From the NCBI GenBank assembly GCA_001792895.1, contig MARA01000017.1, positions 310,001 to 374,000 of the forward strand: DNA of 64,000 nt, read 5' to 3'. The DNA comes from Lentinus brumalis (lineage: Eukaryota > Basidiomycota > Agaricomycetes > Polyporales > Polyporaceae). The notes beneath the pieces were generated by a model. It searched no databases. It had not been told where the DNA came from and saw only the letters and a list, made by a program, of their open reading frames with translations. The translations under genes were made by a program, and so were the position numbers. This document shows positions 35,119 through 45,224 of the stretch, piece by piece. The stretch's first letter is position 1, and every line of letters begins with the position of its first letter.

Positions 35119-35628
35119 ACGATGCAGCGCCCATCACCCACCTGAGCTGTGGCGCTCACCAACTACCGACCATCACGATCTCACGTTAGTCTTTTGGCGG
35201 AAAGACATGACTGGATAGGACAGGACAGTGCATCTTTGCACGGACACGGACTTTGATTTGCTTTCTTTTGTCTTCTCTTGGGACTCTCGTCTTGCATAGC
35301 AGTACTCATTCGTAGGCTCGGTATCTCCGCGCCGTAATGTTGTGGTCGGTATTTTGCAGTAGCCGCACAATGCGTACATTCCTTCCCCGCGTCCTGCCGT
35401 CGGGGCCAACGCCATCTTGCGCTCGAACAAGGACCGTCTACCGACCATCTGCGCCCAGAATCACAGTCATCGTCTTCGCGTTCGCCCATCTTAACATCGT
35501 GATAAGTACATGGAGCAGCATCAGTCCCAACTCATGGCCGCACATCAAGCTTCAAGTGTCAGAGCACAGGAAAGATTGAGACAGATGCCCCATCACTCTT
35601 GCTGTTACTTTAGACACCGCAACTTGAT
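35119..35628. other. convergent 3' spacer
   Basis: Holds the 3' ends of the secreted-protein gene and of the ASXH gene, which converge here. No other gene seen. Confidence 0.4.
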
Positions 35629-36954
35629 TCAAGTGCCGTCCGTACATCCACGGAGATAGAACAGCGTCGCTACCCGTTCTCGTGCGCCTCGCTCCTGCAG
35701 CAGCTGGGCATCAACCTGGTTCCGTATCTCGTCGCGCCAGCGCCATAACGTGAACGCCTTCCACGCCCGCACCGCGATCATGTTCTTGAGTTCATCTGAC
35801 GGCGCGCCCCCCGGCGTGAGGGCATTCGGACACGCCGCGACGTCCTGCTCGTACTTGCTCGAGCTGCCGACGCACCCGTCGACGTCCAGGACACCGCGTT
35901 CGAGCGCGACGGGATCTGCGATGTCGTTCATGGAGAGGTCCGTGCCGTCCACGTCATGGGATCCAGCCGCGAGGAGTGACGGGTGCAGAGAGGGCTTCGT
36001 TCCTGGAGACAGGAGCAAGTTTATGGTGTGCGAGGTCGCGTTGATGGAGTCGACCTGTCATGCGGAGCCTTTCAGTACAAGGGAAGCCTCCAGAGTGTCT
36101 GGGAAGCACGCACCAGGAGGTCCTTCTCGACCGTGAGGTTCTGAGCTGGGAAGGTCCTCTTGTACACAATGACGTCGCCTTCCTGGAGCAGGCCTTGCTT
36201 CGCAAGGACGGCCAGGTCCAGGACTGGCGGGTGCTTTCTGCAGACCGATGGGTCAGTCAATGCAGCGGGTGCATACGCAGAGGCACCCTACTTTTTGGGG
36301 TTCTGGGTTGGCCGGTGGTTCTGGTCCCAGGTCTCGTCTTTCCACGGCGCGTGGAGGGTGCCGTCCTTTGCGCCTTTCTTGAACGTCTCCAGATCGGCGG
36401 CTGCCTTCGTGCCTAGCCACGCAGAAAACAAATGGTCCTGCCACGTGTGTGCGGCAGAGAGGAAGAACGGTGACGTGAAGATGGTAGGGTCCAGCGTAGC
36501 TGGTGTCTGGTCGACGTCCATCTCGTCCGCGAACTGCGGTTGAGATGGGAAGTCCGGGTGCGTGGGACACACTGAAGGCTTGAACGTTGAGAATGCGGTG
36601 GGCGGAAGCAGCGAGCACAGTCGCAGCTGCGACTCTTCGGAAAGCTCCAGGAAGTTGTTGTAATTGAGAACGTTCTGTATGCCATCGGACTCGGTTCAGC
36701 CGCGGCGGTCGTGACTGAGCGTGATTCAGATGCGGCTCACTCACAGATATATCGACTTTGGTTAGCTCGCTCTTTGCGTTCGTTAGGAGGTACTCAAGTT
36801 CTTCCTCCGGGCTCTTTGCGCTGGCCCGTGCTTTGCGTTTGCTCTGAGGTCCCGCCTCTGCCGTCGCCACAGGTTTCCTGGTCGGTGCTTTGGCTGGGGT
36901 ACGGGCGCTGCGGCGCGGCCGCGTCGAGCTCCCTGCTTCGGAAGTTTCTGTCAT
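35629..36954 (-). CDS. ASX-homology (DEUBAD-type) domain protein
   Basis: 380 residues from exons 36954-36745, 36674-36292, 36237-36114, 36054-35629 (1143 nt). A basic, Ala/Pro/Lys-rich N-terminus (RRSARTPAKAPTRKP, likely nuclear) precedes the ASXH-like segment, read across the first intron as LEYLLTNAKSELTKVDIS then NVLNYNNFLELSEESQLRLC and SLLPPTAF. This is the signature of ASX-homology domains, which in animals activate the BAP1-type histone H2A deubiquitinase. AHTWQDHLFSAWLG completes it. Further on, LDLAVLAKQGLLQEGDVIVY and KRTFP resemble a RAMA-type domain, seen in eukaryotic chromatin proteins; this assignment is tentative. A chromatin role is inferred. The C-terminal AWKAFTLWRWRDEIRNQVDA is conserved-looking but unassigned. 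Confidence 0.82.
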
Positions 36955-37549
36955 GGCTCTGCTTTATGCATACGGTCGTAAAACGTATGGTCTCGCTGAA
37001 GTGGTTACCCAAGTACTTACTCACGCCTCGTGGTGGTCGGATGCAGAGTGCGTCCAAGTACTGATAAGATAAGATGCAGTCAACGCGCTACTTCCAAGTT
37101 GCCAGCGCTTCCACATCTCTTCCTCCTCCCGTCGCAGTCGTCTGGGACTTTGAGTCCTCCTATTCAATTTCCTTCTCGACGGGTCCGCGATCACTTACTC
37201 GCAAGTCGCAATTCAATTCATGATGTCAACGCAGCAATTGTACTGGGCAGTGGGCGCGACTCACGAGCCGATCGCGCCCCCACATACACGTCGCGCGTAT
37301 CCATGTCAAACGAGGTATGTTTCCCTTTAGACGTTCGTGTGTGCAGGTACGGCATGACCATCCCTATCCGACGGTTTATACTGCGCCGGACACCGTAGCG
37401 TAACCCCTGCAGCATAAGTATGGCTTGATCTTGAGTTTCGAACAGAAGATGGAAGTCCGTGGAAAGGCTGGTGTTTGCCCTACGCAGAAGGCCGAGCAAT
37501 AATTGTGCACCGCTCATGTACGTCTCATTTGAGTGCAGTGGTTTGTACC
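36955..37549. other. intergenic, no gene seen
   Basis: Between the ASXH start and the stop of the minus-strand GH5 gene. No protein-like frame; presumably the ASXH promoter plus the GH5 terminator. Confidence 0.4.
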
Positions 37550-39271
37550 TCATGCTGATCTCGCCTGTTCTGCGTGGTTGCGCAAGACTTTGTTCAGCCC
37601 CTCCCTCTCAACGCAATTCTCGAACTTGAAGCTCTCCGCGAGTCTATCCAGGTCCCCCTCCTCCATACCTCGGAAATGCTCCGCCCACTCGCCAACCAAG
37701 AACTCGCTGATGAGCATGCACCGTGCCAGCCGGGCGACACGGCCTTCCACGGTCCAGACGGGATAGGGATACAGCCGACGGTGCTCCTCGTCCGGTACGT
37801 TGTCCTCGATGAGCTGCACGATAGGCCTGTACACGTCGCGCACGTACTTGTCGTCTGCGCCCCACGAGTCCGCGGCCAGGCGGTACTTCTTCGCGAGGAA
37901 GTCAGCGAAGAGCCGTCGGTACGGGGTGTCGGGCGAGACGTAGGCCATGCCCTGGAAGCCGATGTCCTTGTACAGCCAGATTGACCAGCTCAAGCGATCC
38001 TAGTACCCGTCACGCGTCAGGTGCGACGATGTCTGCCCAGACTCATGAGAGCACTTGCCTTCGCGTACAGTTCAAGCTGGTCGTTCAGGACATTGTAGCG
38101 CCGCTCGTTGATCTCGTCCATCGTGTCGCCCTCGTACTCCTTCCTGGCATACACCGGGCCCCACTCGCCGTTCCAAGCGCAGAGACCGCGCTCATCTATC
38201 CACGCTCGCTTCTTCTCGTAGCTTCGTTTCATACGCCTGCGCTGTTCCTCGGTGCGCGCGTATGGCTCGGGTGCGTTGGGGAAGCCATAGAGGGAGTAGT
38301 CGTGGATGGCATAGGCGGTATTCGTCCAGCGTGTCCCAGCGTCGTCCGGGAAGCCGGAGAAGTCTGTGGCGTACGTGTTCCCGTCGAGGAACAGAATGTG
38401 ATCGGAGTCCACGGACCTGATCGCTGCATGGACGCGATCGTAGAAGTTCACCAGACCGCTGTGGCGCGGGTCCGCGGGTTCGTTCATGGGATTGTACCCC
38501 GCAATCCACTGCCCGTTACATGAGCGAACCAGCGGACTACACTTCACGACTATGAACGCCTACCTTTTCGTCTTTGTAGTGCCGGGCGATCTCAGTCCAG
38601 AGCCAGACAAGTCTGTCCTGGAAGTCCTTGTGAATCCAAAAGTTCGCGATATGCGTGCCTGCGTCGGAGTGCCAGCCGCCGTTCTGCCCGCCCGGAGCGG
38701 TGTGCATGTCCAAAATTGTGTAGATGCCGTGCTTCGCACAAGCAGCTACGACGCGGTCGAGATGCCTGAACCCTTCGGGTTTGAGGACGCGAGGTCTGAG
38801 GTCATCCTCGAAGTGTCGGTAGTTGATCGCTATGCGAATGCAGTTCAGTCCCAAGCTCTTGAAGAAAGCGGCATCGGGCTCGGCGAAGAAGTGTTCCAGG
38901 AACTGTAAGAGCAATCATAAGACCTCTTGCTCGCCACCTAGTGCAGGTCCGAACCTTGTCGAAGAAGTACTCAGACTTCTCTTTGCCCAGGACCTTCGCC
39001 AGAGCTTCTCTTATCTGGAACTCGCATCCGGGGTAGCCTGACACACGGCACTAGAGATTCAGCTCTATGTCAGGCCCGTACCGGCAATCGCTAACCTGAG
39101 ATGAAGTTCTCCATCCTGGCGGAAAGGATTCGCAGATCAGCGTCTTGGTGGCTCGGAGGCTTGATGCACTACTCACGTCATCCAACCGCCCAATCCTGCA
39201 CCCCGCAGGATGATCTCGCGTCCGGACTCATCGACAATCCGAGTCTCATCGACCTTCAGGAAGCTCGTCAT
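37550..39271 (-). CDS. GH5 family glycosidase, exo-beta-1,3-glucanase-like (paralogue 1)
   Basis: Intracellular-type GH5 beta-glycosidase, 478 residues. Exons 39271-39177, 39115-39096, 39037-38955, 38902-38564, 38508-38059, 37999-37550 (1437 nt). Reads [71 protein letters not shown], then GYNPMNEPADP with the acid/base Glu and [16 protein letters not shown] with the nucleophile Glu. No signal peptide, so it is cytosolic, unlike secreted yeast Exg1; the lack of a signal and the sequence style resemble fungal glucan or sterylglucoside-type GH5 enzymes. Acts on beta-glucosides; the exact substrate is not known. One intron (38058-38000) starts with GC (GCAAGT), and the second exon is 20 nt. Head to head with its paralogue. 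Confidence 0.9.
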
Positions 39272-39671
39272 TGCGCCAAAGGATGGATGTCGCGACGCGT
39301 GGGTGGCTGTCTTGCGAAATGAGACAAGGTACACTGCGCGTGTCCGCTCGAACCGCTGCTATACATATACGAAAGGAACGGCGGCCGCCTTGCACAACCT
39401 GAGATGTGGCTTCCGGACCGCGAGGCCCTTGCTGTCCTTCGTACAGAGGCCGCCGGGCCACCGCACAGCAAACACATGATGCCGATGGTCCAGATAAGTC
39501 CTATATCAGGAAGCTCGCTGTATGTTCGGTGCCTGTACCAGCTCTCGAGCCCCTGAGTCAACTAGATCCCACCGCACGCGGCGAATCCTCGGACAACTTG
39601 GCTGCCATTCGGACTCGTACGGACCGCGACGTGGAGGTTGAGCGATGGCCCGAGGACGCTGGCTGTTCGCG

Positions 39672-39679
39672 TATATATA
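39672..39679 (+). promoter_or_regulatory. TATA box of plus-strand GH5 gene
   Basis: TATATATA about 42-49 bp before the ATG at 39721, within the 449-bp interval shared with the divergent GH5 paralogue. No equally clear TATA box precedes the minus-strand gene. Confidence 0.6.
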
Positions 39680-39720
39680 GGCTGTGCGGGTGGAGAGGAG
39701 TCGAGCTTCGGACATCCACC

Positions 39721-41427
39721 ATGGCATTCTTGAAAGTATCTGGCACCAAGATCGTTGACCAGAACGGGGAGGAGGTCATCCTCCGAGGTGCAGGATTGGG
39801 CGGATGGATGAAGTGAGTCTGACTTTTGCTCTGAATATGCGTTAGTTGACAGGACATTGGCTCTGCAGCATGGAGAACTTCATCAGCGGTTCGTGAAGGC
39901 CGTGTACTGCGATGACTACAACACACTCAGGTTGACTACAGGGTATCCCGGCTGTGAGTTCCAGATCCGCGCTGCACTCGCGGATGTCGTGGGCAAGGAC
40001 AAGTCAGAGCTTTTCTTCGACAAGGTATGTCAAGCGTACCATGGCATATCAGGCGGGTCTTCACTGACTTTCTCTCGTTTAGTTCCTTGAATACTTCTTC
40101 CAAGACGAAGATGCAGCGTTCTTCAAGAGCTTGGGTCTGAACTGCATTCGTCTCCCCTTCAACTACAGGCATTTTGAGGGTATGCTATATCCTCTGTGCG
40201 ACGATGGTGCACTCGGCTAACGTCGTGTCCTCTAGATGACATGAACCCTCGCGTTCTCAAGCCCGAGGGATTCAAGCATCTCGATCGTGTCATCGACCTG
40301 TGCGCGAAGCACGGAATCTATACCATCCTCGACCTCCACACCGCGCCGGGTGGTCAGAACACGGACTGGCACGCAGACGCCGGTACGCACATCGCCAAGA
40401 TGTGGGAGCACAAGGACTTCCAGGACCGTGTTATCTGGCTCTGGGAGGAGCTTGCGAAGCACTATGCAGGGAACACGTGGATCGCCGGCTACAACCCCCT
40501 GAACGAGCCCACCGACCCATACCAGACGCGTCTCATTGACTTCTACGACAGGGTGTACAAGGCGATCCGCACCATCGACCCTCATCACGCGCTCTTCCTC
40601 GACGGAAACACGTTCGCGTCCGACTTCTCGCACTTTGGCGACGCGTACAAGAAGTGGGAGAACGTCGCGTACTCGATCCACGACTACTCCGTCTTCGGCT
40701 TCCCTTCTGCGCCAGAGGAGTACGTCAGCAGCGATCTGCAGCAGCACCGGTTACGTAGGAGCTACGAGAAGAAGCGCGAGTGGATGGACCAGCATGGGCA
40801 GTGCGTATGGAACGGGGAGTGGGGCCCGATGTACGCGCGCAAGGAGTACGAGGGCGACCGTACGGACGCGATCAACGAGGAGAGGTACAAGGTGCTCAAG
40901 GACCAGCTCAACATCTACAACAAGGTCGAACCTGATATTGCTTTTGCATCAAACTTCGGCTGACGCTTCGTCCGCAGGACCGCCTGAGCTGGTCTATCTG
41001 GCTGTACAAGGACATCGGTTTCCAGGGCATGGTGTACGTGTCTCGGGAGACGCCGTACATGACGCTCTTCAAGGACTTCCTCGCGAAGAAGCACAGGCTT
41101 GCCATCGATGCGTGGGGCGCTGACGACTCGCAGGTCCGGGACGTCTACCAGCCTCTCATCGACCTCATCAAGAAGGAGATCAAGCCCGAGCACCAGAACC
41201 TGTACCCGGCACCCGTGTGGAAGCTCACGGACCGCATCGGGCGGCTCGCCCGCAATATCTTCGTGTCCGAGTTCCTCATCCGCGAGTGGGCGGAGCACTT
41301 CAAGGGGAAGAGCGAAGCGGAGATTGACGAGATCGCGAAGAGTTTCGCGTTCTCGAACTGCTTGCATCGGGAGGGGCTGAACAAGGTGCTTACGGACAAC
41401 GCCTCGCTGGTAGCTCAAGCAAAGTAG
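39721..41427 (+). CDS. GH5 family glycosidase, exo-beta-1,3-glucanase-like (paralogue 2)
   Basis: 476 residues from exons 39721-39812, 39869-39888, 39942-40024, 40083-40179, 40236-40924, 40978-41427 (1431 nt). Same fold and motifs as its neighbour: [84 protein letters not shown] (acid/base Glu), [27 protein letters not shown] (nucleophile Glu) and [19 protein letters not shown]. No signal peptide; cytosolic. Intron positions differ from paralogue 1 in the middle: this gene has an intron after NYRHFE and none before WIAGYNP, whereas paralogue 1 is the reverse. The remaining introns and the 20-nt micro-exon are shared. Confidence 0.93.
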
Positions 41428-41634
41428 TGGTGTGCTCAAGTTGTACTATAGCCGATCACTCTAGGCAACAATTGTTGCAGTGCACGTCCTTCTGGACTCT
41501 GACGGTCGCTGAAGTCCTCTAGGCACCTGCCCTGAATGGTCGCGTCTGGTCACGTGGGCGTGGTGTCGGTAATAAACTTCGAGTTCGAATTATTGTGAAA
41601 CGCAGTTGCGTCTCGCGCAAGCTACCATTTACAC

Positions 41635-42056
41635 TAGGGTGGTGCATGAAACTCGTTACTTTCTAACAGGGACTTTTCAACAGTGTTAATAACAAGTTAT
41701 TAACTGTGAGAAAGTCAGAGGCTGAAATGACCCTGTTGGAAATGCGACTGATTTACCCCCCGTCAACCCCTGCAGGGGGGTCTTCGGATGATGTCTTGAG
41801 CTTTACAGTCACACTCAAGTGTTCTGTTTGCATATGGGTGCTTGAAGGGGGTGATGAACAGGAATTCGAGGCTGTCAGGGGGCTCGTCCTAGACTCTCCG
41901 TAGAGTCGCAGACTATTATAGGGCTTGATAAGCCCTGCTTACGCAGATAGACGCCCGTGTTAATAACAGTTAAAAACAGCTGTTAACAATCGGTCGAGGA
42001 GGGCTCCCGTTAATAACTGTTAGTAAGAAAGTCACCGACTTTCATGCACCACCCTA
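41635..42056. mobile_element. hAT-type MITE with intact target-site duplication
   Basis: A 422-bp non-autonomous element. Terminal inverted repeats are perfect over 17 bp: TAGGGTGGTGCATGAAA at 41635-41651 and its reverse complement at 42040-42056. They are flanked directly by an 8-bp duplication, ATTTACAC, at 41627-41634 and 42057-42064. An 8-bp target duplication and TAGGG-type ends are hallmarks of the hAT superfamily. Subterminal regions are AT-rich with repeated GTTAATAAC-like motifs in both orientations. The interior codes for no transposase. The perfect TSD and TIRs suggest a recent insertion. Confidence 0.92.
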
Positions 42057-42087
42057 ATTTACACCGCTCTGTTTCTTGAGGAGGAAT

Positions 42088-42405
42088 ATGTGGAAGACTT
42101 TTGAGGATGACTTCATGGCCGCTGTCGAGGAAGCAGTCAAGGACGAGCCTCCACCGCCACTTGGCATGGATGATGAAGAGGACGACGGCGAGGAGGATGC
42201 AGCGGTAGAGACGAATGGCATCGACATCATAATGAAGGGGTGGGTCCCTCTAGAGCTCAGTGATTCCGGATTTGACAGGAACGCCACTTACGACAGTTAC
42301 GAGGACGAGCTGAGATCATGCACAGAATACTCAGGACTGACAGCCCAAGAGATATGCATTCGTACGTTCTGGCTCGACAACATGCATCCATGTCGTCAGT
42401 GTTGA
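42088..42405 (+). CDS. hypothetical acidic open frame next to the MITE
   Basis: Starts MWKTFEDDFMAAVEEAVKDE and is strongly acidic (DDEEDDGEEDAAVE), with coding-like composition for about 100 residues, ending 24 bp beyond the MITE-proximal start of the next gene. It could be an upstream exon of the F-box gene or a short independent protein. I see no splice pair that fuses it cleanly and no known domain. Confidence 0.35.
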   Translation: MWKTFEDDFMAAVEEAVKDEPPPPLGMDDEEDDGEEDAAVETNGIDIIMKGWVPLELSDSGFDRNATYDSYEDELRSCTEYSGLTAQEICIRTFWLDNMHPCRQC

Positions 42406-45078
42406 TAGAATCTTCAGGTCTACAGCGTCCACTTTGTGCTACGCCCTCGCTTCATAATAACCCTCAACAATTGGGTTGCGTACAAATTCAGGGGCACCCT
42501 CTATCTCTACCAATAGATGTATTCCTCCAGGTACGTCGCACGGCACATAGGTCTCAACACCCCTGACCAAAGCGCGAAGGTCGCTTCATACTTATCCCCA
42601 CTCGAGTTGCTTCGCTGCACACGTACCTCAAGGATGCTACGTCGCACTCTGTTGTCCAGGAAGAACCGTCCACTATGGCGAACTGTGTTGCACTCTATCC
42701 CCCAATTGCCGATGTGCCCCGACGATATGAGCGAACCATCCTATGCCGCCCTCGTATTTGATGAACATTGCTTTGTGAGATCTACTCCTGATATTCTCCG
42801 CAAGTGTACTGAATTTGATCGGCCTCACCAAGGCTTGCGGCGTCGAAGATGCCCATTGCGTTGACTATGCTCTGAGATTGCGGCTGTGCGAGTTCTGTTG
42901 GGACACCAAGTGAGCTCTCGGACCCACTCCGAGGTACTATCTATCACTGACGTATAGTTGCTCGTAGGGTGGGCGAGGGAGTCGATGTTCTAAATGCTAC
43001 CCCGGAGGCAGTGAGCTGTATGGTCACAATGCTGACGCCCTGCGAGAGCGCCACTGGTACGCTCGTGCTACGCTTCGGCAAATTGATTCACCTCCCTCAC
43101 GCCGTGGCAGAGTCCTGGAATCAAGGCACCTGGTGGGAGATCAAGGATATCGAGCCGACTCAGCACACCAAGTACCACCTGTACCATCTGCCAGAGCTCG
43201 TGTCAGCATTGGGGAGCTTGTGGCCTCCGCCCACCATTGAACAATGGGACGTATTGAAACCCTTTCTCCTAGAACACGTGAAGATCTTGCGCCGTCGACA
43301 GGTCGTAAGTGGAGGCCACTTCAGATTCAGCCCGTCACTGTCGGAGTTGACGCGGCTTCTACATACAGCATGCCATCCTCGTGCAATATTGGGTGGCTAT
43401 GATTTGCGAGAGAAAGGACGCGATATTCCTGCAATCAGACCGGTGAGTCGCTTCGTTCCCCTCACACATGAACGATATATCGAATCCCGCCTCAGGCAAT
43501 ATGAAGAACTGCGGCAATCCTGTGTATCTCTGGACCTGGCCGATACCGAAGGTCTGATGTCTCCTGGAGCGCAAGGTAAGAGCAAGTGATTCCGAGCGTA
43601 TATGCATATTGACTCCCACCTTCGCAGTTATAATCCAGGACCTATATCCCACACTACGCCGAGACCATGAGCTGCTCCGAGCAAGATATCAGGAGATCTT
43701 TGACTACAGACATGAGAAACGCTTCGAGCTGCTCGAGCGGTGGTATGAAGAACTCCTGGAAGGACCATGGGCTCACTTCGATCATCGTATGTACCCGAAC
43801 AGACACGACGGAGGCCGCTTTGCGAGTCTCTCGCTCCGTCGTCCCCGTCAGTACGATCGTCGCGGTCTCCACACTCGCGGCGAGTTCTGGAACCGCGGCA
43901 CGCTGCAGGCCCTCCGGGGGCACATAGCTGACTACGAGATCCAGTACGCAAACATCCTTGCCAACCTGGTGACGACCAAACTCAGGAAGGAACGTGGAGA
44001 GGAAGCTGCGCGCGCACTCAAGGCCAAGAACGATCTTGAAGAGACCCTGAGCATGCCATACGCTCTGTTCATCTGCACGGAATGCGGCGAAGCACCGTTG
44101 GCGTATCCGGATATTCACATCCATTGGAGGGAGCAGCATCCAGACATTCCTGTATGCAAGCCTGCAGACCTCCTGCTCAAGGACAAGTCCGAGAACCAGG
44201 ACCGTTCCGGCTCTGCGGCGTCGCAAGAGGGCACCTGCGAATCAGACGACGATTCGTACTCACCCACTCCCTCGGAAATTCAGGAGTACTACGAGGAGCG
44301 TAGCCGAAGACCCTTTGAATTGAAGTCTCCCTACTGGGTCGAGCTTTGGGATGCGGGGTGGGAAGCTCAGAAGATCATCCTTGAAGCCACCGGAATCGCC
44401 GAAGACATCTGGGTACCGGAACTGACCCGGCTTCTGTCTTGTGGCCGATTGTATTGTGCCTGCGGCAATCCCAGCCTTCCAGATCCTGCACGGCTCACAT
44501 GGGGAGATTTCGTACATAATTTCTTCTTTTCCTTCCAACTTACGGCTCATCCACGTGCTGTCAGGTGGAGCATATTGATGAAGAGCTAGACTGGCTATAC
44601 GTGCGACAGGGAGGCCGGTAAGTGACTTCGTTGCACTATGATGAACTGCTTGACTGATTATCTCCGTGGCAGAACCGTTGACGTCCACGACGATAGACCG
44701 ACTCTATTGGACGACCACGAAGGCTTCCAATGCATCAAGCTTCTGCCTGACGGCGCCGACACCTCTCCAGCCCACTACCGTTTGCGTGCCGATCCCGAGA
44801 CTCGCACCCGCATCGAGGCAAAGCTCGCATCAGGGCCATCGAGCGCGGAGGTTGTTTGCAGAATCTGCGATGACTCCGTTCAGCCTGACGATCAATGCTT
44901 TTTGCCGCCATTGTATACCGCCGATGACATCGTATATCACTTCAAGGCTAAGTGAGTGCCACACAGGGAGGCGTTGTTCGCCAACTGATAATGGACTTCG
45001 CTTCGCAGGCATAGTAAACATTTCGAAGAACACGAGATCATACTGAGGGTGCCAGCGGCGATCACAATGAGATCTTAG
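42390..45078 (+). CDS. F-box protein with C2H2-like C-terminal finger
   Basis: Predicted 768 residues: exons 42390-42530, 42580-42774, 42833-42909, 42968-43575, 43628-44511, 44565-44617, 44673-44951, 45009-45078 (2307 nt). The F-box spans the first junction: LSLPIDVFLQ, then VASYLSPLELLRCTRTSRML with LWRTVLHSIP. A Cys cluster follows (HCF, ACGVEDAHC, LRLCEFCWDT), then long charged helices (LRRDHELLRARYQEIFDYR). A first finger-like segment FICTECGEAP has His in IHIHWREQH. The tail CRICDDSVQPDDQCF with VYHFKAKHSKHFEEH looks like a C2H2-type zinc-binding unit. This F-box, Cys cluster and finger layout is common in Agaricomycetes. The protein is a likely SCF substrate receptor; the target is unknown. 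The start is the least certain point. Its 3' end converges with prolidase copy 1, 147 bp away. Confidence 0.75.
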
Positions 45079-45224
45079 AAATGGTGTGGCTGATGCACCC
45101 CGGTTTTTCTGTATACATGACGAGGGTCTGTCTGCTCAATGTGTTCTGATGTGTTCGTACATCGGTCATGCTCACCCTAATCCTACACTTGTTGGATAAT
45201 CCTTGCGTCCACAACGGCGATCGT

